NCBI RefSeq assembly: GCF_035975855.1
Contig: NZ_CP109055.1
Location: 4,340,001 to 4,404,000 of the forward strand
Source: Streptomyces sp. NBC_01304
GTDB taxonomy: Bacteria > Actinomycetota > Actinomycetes > Streptomycetales > Streptomycetaceae
Direction of reading: 5' to 3'
DNA: 64,000 nucleotides
Numbering within the stretch: the stretch's first letter is position 1; every line of letters begins with the position of its first letter. Under the pieces are notes generated by a model, which had not been told where the DNA came from, searched no databases, and was given only the letters and a program-made list of their open reading frames with translations. This document shows positions 27,041 through 35,605 of the stretch, piece by piece. A program made the position numbers and the translations under genes.

Positions 27041-29341
27041 TCAGTCCCGGTTGGGTCTGCCGTTGTTGCTGCTGTCTTCCTCCGGCGGGTCGATCGTGAT
27101 CGGCGGCTGCGTCGTCGGTGGGTCGAACGTCGGGTCGTCGGTCGGATCCGGCGCGCCCGTCGTCGGCGGGGCGCTCGTGGGCGGGGCCGAGCTGGACGGC
27201 GGGGCCGAGGTCGGCGGGGCCGAGGTCGGCGGGGCCGAGCTGGACGGCGGGGCCGACGTCGGCGGCGGGGCAACGCCCGCGCCCATGTCGGTGTCGAGGT
27301 CGAACTTGGCGTCCGAGCCGCCGTTCAGGGCTCCGTAGGTGTACTCGGCCCAGATCTGGGACGGGAAGCCACTGCCGTGGACCTTCTCCGAGCCCCCCGC
27401 GCCCATCAGCGAGACGTGGGAGCCGTTGGTGGCCTTCTTGCCGGCCGGCGTCTTCAGTCCGCCACCACCCTCGGGTGCCTCGCCGTAGACGCCGACCACG
27501 GTGACCAGTTCGGGGGTGTAGCCCGCGAAGAGCGCCGAGACGTTCGAGTCCGACGTACCGGTCTTGCCCGCGGCCTCGTACGCGCCCGCGTACTTGCCCT
27601 GGGTGATCACCCGGCCGGTACCGTCACTGGCCACGCCCTGCAGCACCGAGGTCACGGAGTCCGCGGTCCCCCGGCTGATCACCTCGTCGCCGATCGGGTC
27701 GGGCAGGTCGACGGAGACGTCCTTGTGCTCGACCTCCTTGAGGATCGAGGGCGTGACCTTCTTGCCGTGGTTGTCGAAGGTCGCGTACACGCCCGACATC
27801 TCCAGCGGGCTCGCGCCCATGGAGCCGAGCGTCATCGCCAGGTGCGGGGCGAAGTCGGTCATGCCCAGGTCGGACGCGGTCTCCTTGACCTTGTCCATGC
27901 CCACGTCGGCGCCCATCTGCGCGAACACCGAGTTGACCGAGTTGTCCATGCCCTCCTGGACGGTGATGTCGCCGTAGTCCTTCTTGCCCTCGTTCGGCGG
28001 CGCGTACGAGCCGCCGCCGCCCTTCACCGGTCGGCCGCTGGTGCCGTCGTAGATGGTGTTGGCCGTGATCGGCTTTTTGCCCTGCGTCTTGGAGCCGTTC
28101 TCCAGGGCGGAGGCGAGGATCACCGGCTTGAAGGTCGAGCCGGGCTGGTAGTCGTCGCGGGTGGCGTTGGACCGGTAGTGCTTGACGTAGTCCTCGCCGC
28201 CGTAGAGCGCGACGATGCCGCCGGTCTTCGGGTCCACCGAGACCGCGCCGGCCTGGACCGCCGCGTCGACCTTGCGCTCCTTCGGATCCAGCTTGTCCGT
28301 CAGCTGCTTCTTGACGGCCTTCTCCAGGTCCTTCTGCTTGCCCTTGTCGATGTTCAGGGTGATCGTGAAGCCGCCGGCCTCACGCTTCGCCGCGGCTTCC
28401 TTCGGCGTCATGCCCTGTGCGACGAGCTGCCGTTCCAGCTCCGCGTTGGCCGCGTCGACGAGATAGCCGGTCTGCCCCTTGAGGCCTGCCGCGGGCTTGG
28501 GGTCGTGGGGCTTGGCGAACTTCATGGCGGACCGCTCGCTCTGCGAGAGCTTGTCCATCTCGACCATGTTGTCGAGTACGTAGTTCCAGCGCTCCTCGAC
28601 GAGCTTCTTGCTGGTGGGCGTCGCCTGCGAGTAGTCGTACTGGTTCGGCGCCTGCAGCAGGGCCGCGAGATACGCGCCCTGCTGGACATTCAGGCGGTCG
28701 GCGTCCACGCCGTAGTACGCCTGGGCCGCGGCCTGGATGCCGTACGCGTTGCGACCGTAGTAACTGGTGTTGATGTAGCCCATGAGGATGTCGTCCTTCG
28801 ACATCTTCCGGTCCACCTTGATGGAGATCACCAGCTCCTTGAGCTTGCGGGTGACCGTCTGCTCCTGGGTCAGGTAGTAGTTCTTCACGTACTGCTGGGT
28901 GATGGTCGAACCACCCTGCTTGCCCTGGCCGCGCATGGTGTTGAGCAGACCGCGGGCGGTGCCTTTGAAGTCGACGCCCGGGTCGTTGTAGAAGGACTTG
29001 TTCTCGGCCGCGACGAAGGTGTCCCGCACCTTCTCATCGAGCCGGTCCTTGCCGATGATCTCCCGGTTGACGTCACCGGTGCGGGCGAGGAGGTCGCCGT
29101 TCTTGTACTTGTAGACGTTGCTCTGCAGCTGCGCCGCGGCGTTGGCCGGCGGCACGTCCACGTACAGATACAGGCCGAGGAATCCGGCCATGCCCAGCAG
29201 GATCAGACCGAAGAAGGTGCCGAGCACCTTCTTCCAGGTGAAGAAGCGGCGTATGCCGCTACGGGTCGTCGACGATCCGCGTGCGGCCCGGCGTGTACCG
29301 CCGCCGCGCTGCCGCGCTCGTCTGGCTTCCGCTCGGCCCAT
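27041..29341 (-). CDS. Bifunctional class A penicillin-binding protein
   Basis: The 766-residue protein has a basic cytoplasmic tail, one membrane anchor (about 37-60) and a GT51 glycosyltransferase domain (about 85-260; AAENKSFYNDPGVD with the catalytic Glu, GGSTITQQ). The transpeptidase domain (about 350-640) has SxxK as STFK, SxN as SVN and the KTGT box. It polymerises and cross-links peptidoglycan. The final 90 residues are a Pro/Ser/Thr/Ala-rich extracellular tail built from PPTSAPPSSSA repeats. It is divergent from padR. Confidence 0.95.
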   Translation of the reverse strand: MGRAEARRARQRGGGTRRAARGSSTTRSGIRRFFTWKKVLGTFFGLILLGMAGFLGLYLYVDVPPANAAAQLQSNVYKYKNGDLLARTGDVNREIIGKDRLDEKVRDTFVAAENKSFYNDPGVDFKGTARGLLNTMRGQGKQGGSTITQQYVKNYYLTQEQTVTRKLKELVISIKVDRKMSKDDILMGYINTSYYGRNAYGIQAAAQAYYGVDADRLNVQQGAYLAALLQAPNQYDYSQATPTSKKLVEERWNYVLDNMVEMDKLSQSERSAMKFAKPHDPKPAAGLKGQTGYLVDAANAELERQLVAQGMTPKEAAAKREAGGFTITLNIDKGKQKDLEKAVKKQLTDKLDPKERKVDAAVQAGAVSVDPKTGGIVALYGGEDYVKHYRSNATRDDYQPGSTFKPVILASALENGSKTQGKKPITANTIYDGTSGRPVKGGGGSYAPPNEGKKDYGDITVQEGMDNSVNSVFAQMGADVGMDKVKETASDLGMTDFAPHLAMTLGSMGASPLEMSGVYATFDNHGKKVTPSILKEVEHKDVSVDLPDPIGDEVISRGTADSVTSVLQGVASDGTGRVITQGKYAGAYEAAGKTGTSDSNVSALFAGYTPELVTVVGVYGEAPEGGGGLKTPAGKKATNGSHVSLMGAGGSEKVHGSGFPSQIWAEYTYGALNGGSDAKFDLDTDMGAGVAPPPTSAPPSSSAPPTSAPPTSAPPSSSAPPTSAPPTTGAPDPTDDPTFDPPTTQPPITIDPPEEDSSNNGRPNRD

Positions 29342-29550
29342 TACTCCGTTGCTCCAGTCACTTCGGCTTCCCCCGGGTCAGCTGTTGAAGCTAACACCGC
29401 ACGTACGGACAAAGGACGGCCGATCCGGCCTTTTCCGGACGTGACAATGCGCACGCCTCTTACCGGAACCGACGTTCTGGCCCGCCGAAAGGTTGCCCAA
29501 CTGCGGGCCAAGACCGCCGGGGCGCGGGCCCGGAACCGTTATGCACCGGG

Positions 29551-29585
29551 GGTATACACACCAGGTATACACACCGTGTACAGTC
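29551..29585 (+). promoter_or_regulatory. Putative PadR operator with direct repeats
   Basis: GGTATACACACC occurs at 29551-29562 and again at 29564-29575. The second copy runs into TACAC-ACC-GTGTA, an inverted repeat. The cluster ends 17 bp before the padR start at 29592, so autoregulation of the padR-ABC operon is likely. Confidence 0.5.
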
Positions 29586-29591
29586 CTCCGC

Positions 29592-30125
29592 ATGTCTACC
29601 GGTTCCATTGGGCACACCCTCCTCGGCCTCCTTGAGAGCGGCCCGCGCCACGGCTACGACCTCAAGCGCGCCTTCGACGAGAAGTTCGGTCACGACAAGC
29701 CCCTGCACTACGGGCAGGTCTATTCGACGATGTCCCGCCTCCTCAAGAACGGCCTCGTAGAGGTCGACGGCATAGAGGCGGGCGACGGTCCGGAACGCAA
29801 GCGGTACGCGATCACCGAGGCCGGCATCACCGACGTACGCGAGTGGCTCGCGACCCCCGAGAAGCCCGAGCCCTACCTCACCTCGACCCTCTACACGAAG
29901 GTCGTCCTCGCGCTGCTCACCGGGCGCGACGCCGGCGACCTCCTCGACACCCAGCGCGCGGAGCACCTGCGGATGATGCGGATCCTCACCGACCGCAAGC
30001 GCAAGGGCGACCTCGCCGACCAGCTGATCTGCGACCACGCACTGTTCCATCTGGAGGCCGATCTGCGGTGGCTGGAACTGACCACCGCCCGCCTCCACTC
30101 TCTCGCCAAGGCGGTATCCGCATGA
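29592..30125 (+). CDS. PadR-family transcriptional regulator
   Basis: The 177-residue protein has the PadR winged helix (residues 5-85; GHTLLGLLESGPRHGYDLKRAFDEKFG, then YGQVYSTMSRLLKNGLVEVDG) and a C-terminal helical dimerisation domain (about 95-170). PadR repressors next to ABC exporters usually sense the exported drug or an envelope signal. The gene overlaps the ATPase gene by four bases (ATGA, 30122-30125), making a padR-ATPase-permease operon. Putative operator repeats lie just upstream at 29551-29585. Confidence 0.9.
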   Translation: MSTGSIGHTLLGLLESGPRHGYDLKRAFDEKFGHDKPLHYGQVYSTMSRLLKNGLVEVDGIEAGDGPERKRYAITEAGITDVREWLATPEKPEPYLTSTLYTKVVLALLTGRDAGDLLDTQRAEHLRMMRILTDRKRKGDLADQLICDHALFHLEADLRWLELTTARLHSLAKAVSA

Positions 30126-30808
30126 CCCCGGCCGGCTCCCTGCTCATAGCGGACAAACTCCGCAAGGCGTACGGGCCCACCAACGCGCTCGACGGCGCCG
30201 AGTTCTCCATCCACCCCGGCGAGGTCGTCGCCGTGATGGGGCCCTCCGGGTCCGGCAAGTCCACGCTCCTGCACTGCCTCGCCGGGATCGTCACGCCCGA
30301 CTCGGGCACGATCATGTACGGCGGCCAGGAGCTCTCGGCCATGAACGACGCCGAGCGCAGCGCCCTGCGCCGCTCGGACTTCGGCTTCGTCTTCCAGTTC
30401 GGCCAGCTCGTGCCCGAGCTGACGTGTGTGGAGAACGTGGCGCTCCCCCTCCGCCTCAACGGCGCCAAGCGCAAGGAAGCAGAGCGCACCGCCCTGCACT
30501 GGATGGAGCGCCTGGAGGTCGACGACCTCGGCGGCAAGCGGCCCGGCGAGGTCTCCGGCGGTCAGGGCCAGCGCGTCGCGGTGGCCCGCTCCCTGGTCAC
30601 CAACCCGCGCGTGCTCTTCGCCGACGAGCCGACCGGCGCGCTCGACTCGCTCAACGGCGAGCGCGTGATGCAGCTCCTCACCGAGGCCGCCCGTTCCACC
30701 AACGCCGCCGTCGTCCTCGTCACGCACGAGGCCCGGGTGGCCGCGTACTCGGATCGCGAGATCGTCGTGCGCGACGGCAAGTCCAGGGACATGGAGCGCG
30801 CCGTATGA
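30122..30808 (+). CDS. ABC transporter ATP-binding protein (MacB/LolD type)
   Basis: The 228-residue ATPase has Walker A GPSGSGKST (about 40-48), the Q-loop in FVFQFGQLVPELT, the signature VSGGQGQRVAVARSL, Walker B VLFADEPTGALDS and the H-loop VLVTHEARVA. The FQFGQLVPELT and EPTGALDS sequences place it in the LolD/MacB exporter subgroup, which works with FtsX-type permeases such as the one encoded next. The start overlaps the padR stop by four bases, and its own stop overlaps the permease start. Confidence 0.95.
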   Translation: MTPAGSLLIADKLRKAYGPTNALDGAEFSIHPGEVVAVMGPSGSGKSTLLHCLAGIVTPDSGTIMYGGQELSAMNDAERSALRRSDFGFVFQFGQLVPELTCVENVALPLRLNGAKRKEAERTALHWMERLEVDDLGGKRPGEVSGGQGQRVAVARSLVTNPRVLFADEPTGALDSLNGERVMQLLTEAARSTNAAVVLVTHEARVAAYSDREIVVRDGKSRDMERAV

Positions 30809-33153
30809 GTTCCACGTTCCGGGTCTGGGTCCGCGATCTGTCGATGGGCGTACGTTTCGCGCTCGCCGGCGGTCGCGAGGGCTGGATGCGTACGACCCTC
30901 ACCGCGCTCGGCGTCGGTCTCGGTGTCGCCCTGCTGATCGTGACGACCGCCGTGCCCAGCGCGCTGGCGGCCCGCGAGCACCGCAGCGACGCCCGCACCG
31001 ACATGACGTTCGGCTCGGTGATACCGAAGACGGACGCGACCCTCGTCGTCGGCCATGTGGACACCACGTACCGCGGCGAGTCCATCCGCGGCCGGCTCTA
31101 CCAGCCCGAGGGCCCCAAGACCCCGCTGCCGCCCGGCGTTTCGGCCTACCCGAAGCCGGGTGAGGCGCTGGTCTCGCCCAAGCTGAAGCAGATCCTCGAC
31201 TCCGCCGACGGCAAGCTGCTGCGCGAGCGCGTGGACGCCAAGATCGTCGGGACCCTCGGCGACGACGCCCTGGTCTCCCCCGGCGAGCTCGTCTACTACG
31301 CGGGCGCCGACTCCCTGAAGCCGACCGGCTATCCCGTCGAGCGCATCGACAAGTTCGGCACGCCGAACCCCATGCAGGAGGCCATGGACCCGGTCCTGGT
31401 CCTGCTCACCCTCATTGTCTTCATCGTGCTGCTCATGCCGGTGGGTGTGTTCATCGCCGCGGCCGTACGTTTCGGTGGTGAGCGCCGCGACCGCAGGCTG
31501 GCGGCGCTGCGGCTGATCGGCGCGGACGGGCGGATGGTGCGGCGGATCGCGGCGGGCGAGGCGCTTGCCGGGTCGCTGTTCGGCCTGGTCCTCGGCACCG
31601 GATTCTTCCTGGCGGCGCGGCAGTTGGCGGCCAAGGTCGAGCTGGAGCGGGTCAGCGTGTTCCCGCACGACCTCGATCCCTCGCCGCTGCTCGCCCTCCT
31701 GGTCGCGGTCGCGGTGCCGGCCGCGGCGGTCGGGGTCACGCTGTTCGCGCTGCGCGGCGTGGTCATCGAGCCGCTGGGTGTCGTACGCACCGCGAAGCCC
31801 TCGCGGCGCCGGCTGTGGTGGCGGCTGCTGCTTCCCGTCGGCGGGCTCGCGCTGCTCTACCCGATGATCGGGCAGGGCAGGGACAACGGCAGCTTCAACG
31901 AGTACATGGTCACCGGTGGTGTGGTGCTGCTGCTCGTCGGCATCACGGCGCTGCTTCCGTGGCTGGTCGAGTTCGTGGTGTCGCGGCTCGGCGGCGGCAG
32001 CGTGTCCTGGCAACTGGCCGTACGACGGCTCCAATTGAGCAGCGGCACGGCCGCCCGCATGGTCAACGGCATCGCGGTCGCGGTGGCCGGGGCGATCGCG
32101 CTGCAGATGCTCTTCGCGGGCGTCGAGGGCGACTACACCAAGGAGACCGGCCAGGACCTCTCACGGGCCCAGATGAGCGTGAACGTCCGCACGGGCCCGG
32201 AGGCGGGACGGCAGACCGAGGCGATCCTCAAGGGCCTCGGCGAGACGCAAGGGGTGAAGGGGGCCCAGGGGTTCACCACGGCCTCGGCCGGCGAGAAGGC
32301 CAAGGACGCCCAGGACTACGTCTCCGTCACGGTCGGCACCTGTGAGGCGCTGCAGACCGTCGCGAAGCTGCCCTCCTGCAAGGACGGCGACGCCTTCGTC
32401 GTGAAGGACGACTCCGAGTACGAGCAGTCGTATCCGGGGATGACCAAGCCGGGCAAGCAGCTGTACATCAACCCGGCGGACTCGGCAGTGAAGCAGCGGG
32501 GCAAGACGTACCCCTGGAAGATCCCCGCGGACGTGCAGCACGGGACGGCCCGGACCTCCCCCATGGGCGGCCCGATGGGCGGCATCATGGTCACGCCGAG
32601 CGCGTTCCCGGCCGCCGCGCAGGCCGAGTTGGGCGGTCAGGTGTACATCCAGATCGACGGCTCCGTGCCGGACGTACGCGAGTACGTACGCGCCGCGACG
32701 TCGAAGGTCGACCCCTTCGCCGAGGCCCAGGCGATGCAGGACATCGAGGTGAAGGGCCGCTTCGCCTCCGTGCGGACCGGGCTCTTCGTGGGCGCGGCGT
32801 GCGTGATGCTGCTGATCGGGGCGAGCCTGCTGGTGTCCCAGCTGGAGCAACTGCGCGAGCGCAAGAAGCTGTTGTCGGCCCTGGTCGCGTTCGGTACGCG
32901 GCGCCGGACGCTGAGCCTGTCGGTCTTCTGGCAGACCGCGGTGCCGATCGGGCTCGGCCTGGTGCTCGCGGGGGTTGTGGGCCTTGCCCTCGGGTCCGTC
33001 CTCCTCAAGATGACGGGGCAGACGATCTCGGTCGACTGGACGTCGGTGGCGGCGATGACCGGGATCGGCGCGGGTGTCGTCCTCGCGGTGACGTTGCTCA
33101 GCTTGCCGCCGCTGCTTCGGCTCATGCGGCCGGAGGGGCTCAGGACGGAGTAA
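30805..33153 (+). CDS. FtsX-like ABC transporter permease
   Basis: The 782-residue membrane protein has the two-module FtsX/MacB arrangement. There is one N-terminal helix (about 28-50) with a large extracellular loop, a group of about three FtsX-domain helices (about 190-320), further helices around 335-450, a second extracellular domain (about 450-640) and three C-terminal helices (about 650-775). The extracellular domain has a cysteine pair (TCEALQTVAKLPSC). It partners the upstream ATPase, probably as a mechanotransmission-type exporter of a drug, peptide or lipid. Composite palindrome B follows. Confidence 0.9.
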   Translation: MSSTFRVWVRDLSMGVRFALAGGREGWMRTTLTALGVGLGVALLIVTTAVPSALAAREHRSDARTDMTFGSVIPKTDATLVVGHVDTTYRGESIRGRLYQPEGPKTPLPPGVSAYPKPGEALVSPKLKQILDSADGKLLRERVDAKIVGTLGDDALVSPGELVYYAGADSLKPTGYPVERIDKFGTPNPMQEAMDPVLVLLTLIVFIVLLMPVGVFIAAAVRFGGERRDRRLAALRLIGADGRMVRRIAAGEALAGSLFGLVLGTGFFLAARQLAAKVELERVSVFPHDLDPSPLLALLVAVAVPAAAVGVTLFALRGVVIEPLGVVRTAKPSRRRLWWRLLLPVGGLALLYPMIGQGRDNGSFNEYMVTGGVVLLLVGITALLPWLVEFVVSRLGGGSVSWQLAVRRLQLSSGTAARMVNGIAVAVAGAIALQMLFAGVEGDYTKETGQDLSRAQMSVNVRTGPEAGRQTEAILKGLGETQGVKGAQGFTTASAGEKAKDAQDYVSVTVGTCEALQTVAKLPSCKDGDAFVVKDDSEYEQSYPGMTKPGKQLYINPADSAVKQRGKTYPWKIPADVQHGTARTSPMGGPMGGIMVTPSAFPAAAQAELGGQVYIQIDGSVPDVREYVRAATSKVDPFAEAQAMQDIEVKGRFASVRTGLFVGAACVMLLIGASLLVSQLEQLRERKKLLSALVAFGTRRRTLSLSVFWQTAVPIGLGLVLAGVVGLALGSVLLKMTGQTISVDWTSVAAMTGIGAGVVLAVTLLSLPPLLRLMRPEGLRTE

Positions 33154-33154
33154 C

Positions 33155-33293
33155 TTTCCCCCCTCCCCGCCCCTTCCCGAAAGTCCTCAAACGCCGGACG
33201 GGCTGACTTTGTCAGCCCGTCCGGCGTTTGAGGACACCGCCCGGAGGGCGGAAGGCTCCGCAGGATTTCGGGAAGGGGCGGGGAGGGGAAAAA
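33155..33293. repeat. Composite palindromic element, copy B (complete, inverted)
   Basis: The outer arms are about 23 bp (33159-33182 and 33266-33289). The inner palindrome has 25-bp perfect arms at 33183-33207 and 33211-33235 around TTT. Relative to copy A the small GGGCGG hairpin lies on the right side, so the element is inverted. It is located between the convergent permease and oxyR genes. Confidence 0.95.
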
Positions 33294-33299
33294 GAAGCC

Positions 33300-34256
33300 T
33301 CAACCACCAACGACCCGCACGGGCAACCCACCCAGCGCCTCCCGCAGGGCGGACGCCAGCTCCGCATACTCCTCCGCCCGCGCAGCCCCCGCCCGCAGGG
33401 CAAGCGCGATCCGCCGCGTAGGGGCGGGATCCGCAAAGGACCCGGTGACCAACTGCGCGGAGCGCGACGTCTCCACCCCAACCGCCGTACGCGGCAACAA
33501 AGTCACCCCCAACCCACCCGCCACAAGCTGCACCAGAGTAGAAAGCCCGGCCGCCGTGGTGGACCCCGGCACCTCCCCCCGCCCCACCTCCCGGCAGATG
33601 TCCAGCGCCTGGTCCCGAAGGCAGTGCCCTTCGTCCAGAAGCAGCAAGTCCAGGTCCCGCAAAGCAGAACGCGGAATCCCCTCCCGCCCGCCAAGCGGAT
33701 GGCTCACCGGCGCAACGAGCACGAAGTCCTCGTCGAACAGGGGAAGTTCGACCACTCCCGGCACCCCCAACGGCACCGCGAGCAGCAACAGATCGAGCCG
33801 CCCGCTCAACAACCCCTCCACGAGCGACGAGGTCTGCTCCTCGTGCACCTGCAGATCGAGCGACGGATAGCTCGACCGCACGAGCCGCAGCACCGTCGGC
33901 AGCAGATACGGCGCCACCGTGGGGATCACCCCGAGCCGCAGCGCCCCGGTGAAGGGGGCGCGTACCGCCTCGGCCTCCTCCATCAGCTCGCCCACGGACT
34001 CCAGCACCCCCCGCGCCCGCACCGCGAGCCGCTCCCCGGCCGGCGAGAGCAGCACCTTGCGCGTCGTCCGCTCCAGGAGTTGCACCCCGAGTACGTCCTC
34101 CAGCGCGGACACCGCTCCGGACAGCGCGGGCTGGCTCATGCCGAGCGCGGCGGCCGCGTCCCGGAAGTGCAGGTGCTCGGCCACGGCGACGAAGGCGCGC
34201 AGCTGGGCGAGGCTGGGCTGCTTCTCCCTGCGGCTGTCCCTGTTACTACGGGCCAC
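33300..34256 (-). CDS. oxyR: LysR-type hydrogen peroxide sensor OxyR
   Basis: The 318-residue LysR-type regulator has an N-terminal winged helix (about 14-73; LAQLRAFVAVAEHLHFRDAAAALGMSQPALSGAVSALE). The redox switch GHCLRDQALDIC lies in the effector domain (C212 and C221), the same nine-residue spacing as the E. coli OxyR disulphide pair. The GTG at 34256 has a GGAGGTG site 8 nt upstream and is preferred over the open frame to 34307. It is divergent from ahpC with a LysR-type site between them. Confidence 0.93.
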   Translation of the reverse strand: MARSNRDSRREKQPSLAQLRAFVAVAEHLHFRDAAAALGMSQPALSGAVSALEDVLGVQLLERTTRKVLLSPAGERLAVRARGVLESVGELMEEAEAVRAPFTGALRLGVIPTVAPYLLPTVLRLVRSSYPSLDLQVHEEQTSSLVEGLLSGRLDLLLLAVPLGVPGVVELPLFDEDFVLVAPVSHPLGGREGIPRSALRDLDLLLLDEGHCLRDQALDICREVGRGEVPGSTTAAGLSTLVQLVAGGLGVTLLPRTAVGVETSRSAQLVTGSFADPAPTRRIALALRAGAARAEEYAELASALREALGGLPVRVVGG

Positions 34257-34292
34257 TGATAGGCACCTCCGATCAACAGGGCCGATTCTAGC

Positions 34293-34309
34293 TATTTCCG
34301 TGATCAATA
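34293..34309. promoter_or_regulatory. LysR-type (OxyR) site between oxyR and ahpC
   Basis: TATT-N9-AATA (34293-34296 and 34306-34309) is an inverted repeat of the T-N11-A type in the 134-bp divergent region. A possible -10 (TACTCT, 34308-34313) for ahpC overlaps its right end. Peroxide-oxidised OxyR is expected to activate ahpCD from here. Confidence 0.5.
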
Positions 34310-34390
34310 CTCTCTGTGCAACGATCTAGATCCGTCCAACCCCCTGGAAATCTCCCAAAAAGGGACTTTCCGCGCTGCAAGGAGTGCCTC

Positions 34391-34945
34391 GTGCTCACTG
34401 TCGGTGACAAGTTCCCGATGTTCGACCTCACGGCCTGCGTCTCCCTCGAGACCGGCAAGGAGTTCGCGCAGATCGACCACAAGACCTACGAGGGCAAGTG
34501 GAAGGTCGTCTTCGCGTGGCCCAAGGACTTCACCTTCGTGTGCCCGACCGAGATCGCGGCCTTCGGCAAGCTGAACGACGAGTTCGCCGACCGTGACGCC
34601 CAGGTCCTCGGCTTCTCCGGCGACTCCGAGTTCGTGCACCACGCCTGGCGCAAGGACCACGCCGACCTGCGTGACCTGCCTTTCCCGATGATGGCCGACT
34701 CCAAGCACGAGCTCATGCGTGACCTCGGCATCGAGGGCGAGGACGGCTTCGCCAAGCGCGCGGTCTTCATCGTCGACCAGAACAACGAGATCCAGTTCTC
34801 CATGGTGACCGCCGGCTCCGTCGGCCGTAACCCCAAGGAGGTGCTGCGAGTCCTCGACGCGCTGCAGACCGACGAGCTCTGCCCGTGCAACTGGTCCAAG
34901 GGCGACGACACCCTGGACCCGGTCGCGCTCCTCTCGGGCGAGTGA
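34391..34945 (+). CDS. ahpC: Alkyl hydroperoxide reductase subunit C (peroxiredoxin)
   Basis: The 184-residue 2-Cys peroxiredoxin has the peroxidatic cysteine in FTFVCPTE (C51) and resolving cysteine(s) in DELCPCNW (C164 and C166). It reduces peroxides and is recycled by AhpD in actinobacteria. The GTG at 34391 has GGAG at 34381-34384 with 6-nt spacing; the frame is open upstream to 34316 but without conserved sequence. ahpD follows 12 bp downstream, and the divergent oxyR is the expected activator. Confidence 0.97.
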   Translation: MLTVGDKFPMFDLTACVSLETGKEFAQIDHKTYEGKWKVVFAWPKDFTFVCPTEIAAFGKLNDEFADRDAQVLGFSGDSEFVHHAWRKDHADLRDLPFPMMADSKHELMRDLGIEGEDGFAKRAVFIVDQNNEIQFSMVTAGSVGRNPKEVLRVLDALQTDELCPCNWSKGDDTLDPVALLSGE

Positions 34946-34957
34946 GGTCGCACCGAC

Positions 34958-35494
34958 ATGGCTCTCGATGAACTCAAGGCCGCCATACCGGCGTACGCCA
35001 AGGACCTGAAGCTGAACCTCGGTTCGGTGATCGGCAACACCGAGGACAACCTGTCGCAGCAGCAGTTGTGGGGCACGGTCCTCGCGTGCGCCATCGCGTC
35101 CCGCTCTCCGCAGGTGCTGCGCGAGCTGGAGCCGGAGGCCAAGGCCCAGCTGTCGCCCGAGGCGTACGAGGCGGCCAAGGCCGCGGCCGCGATCATGGCG
35201 ATGAACAACGTGTTCTACCGGACTCGGCACCTGCTGTCCGACCCGGAGTACGGGACGATGCGGGCCGGTCTGCGGATGAACGTCATCGGCAACCCCGGTG
35301 TCGACAAGGTCGACTTCGAGCTGTGGTCGTTGGCGGTTTCGGCCATCAACGGTTGTGGCCAGTGCCTCGACTCTCACGAGCAGGTGCTGCGCAAGGCGGG
35401 CGTGGACCGGGGGACGATCCAGGAGGCCGTGAAGATCGCGGCCGTGCTGCAGGCAGTTGGGGCGACGCTGGACGCCGAGGCCGTGCTGGCCTGA
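34958..35494 (+). CDS. ahpD: Alkyl hydroperoxide reductase AhpD
   Basis: The 178-residue all-helical protein carries the CGQCLDSH active site (C133, C136, H140). This thiol pair reduces oxidised AhpC using lipoyl groups of 2-oxoacid dehydrogenases as the electron source, as shown for mycobacterial AhpD. The gene is 12 bp from ahpC and presumably co-transcribed under OxyR control. The stop codon lies only a few bases before palindromic element C. Confidence 0.96.
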   Translation: MALDELKAAIPAYAKDLKLNLGSVIGNTEDNLSQQQLWGTVLACAIASRSPQVLRELEPEAKAQLSPEAYEAAKAAAAIMAMNNVFYRTRHLLSDPEYGTMRAGLRMNVIGNPGVDKVDFELWSLAVSAINGCGQCLDSHEQVLRKAGVDRGTIQEAVKIAAVLQAVGATLDAEAVLA

Positions 35495-35497
35495 TTT

Positions 35498-35602
35498 GGC
35501 CCCGCCCCTTCTCGTAAGGCTGCCGCCGGCTTCAAAAGACTGTCCTCAAACGCCGGACGGGCTGACCAAGTCAGCCCGTCCGGCGTTTGAGGACTTTCGG
35601 GA
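35498..35602. repeat. Composite palindromic element, copy C (right arm truncated)
   Basis: The inner palindrome is intact (25-bp arms at 35542-35566 and 35570-35594). The left outer arm is present with one change (CTCG for CCCG). The right outer arm is cut to TTTCGGGA at 35595-35602, next to the stop of the convergent permease gene. Confidence 0.9.
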
Positions 35603-35605
35603 GCC

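Noticed and set aside
29342..29591. Gene between the PBP and padR
   Set aside because: Short open frames exist but overlap promoter-like repeats, have no ribosome site and show no recognisable sequence.
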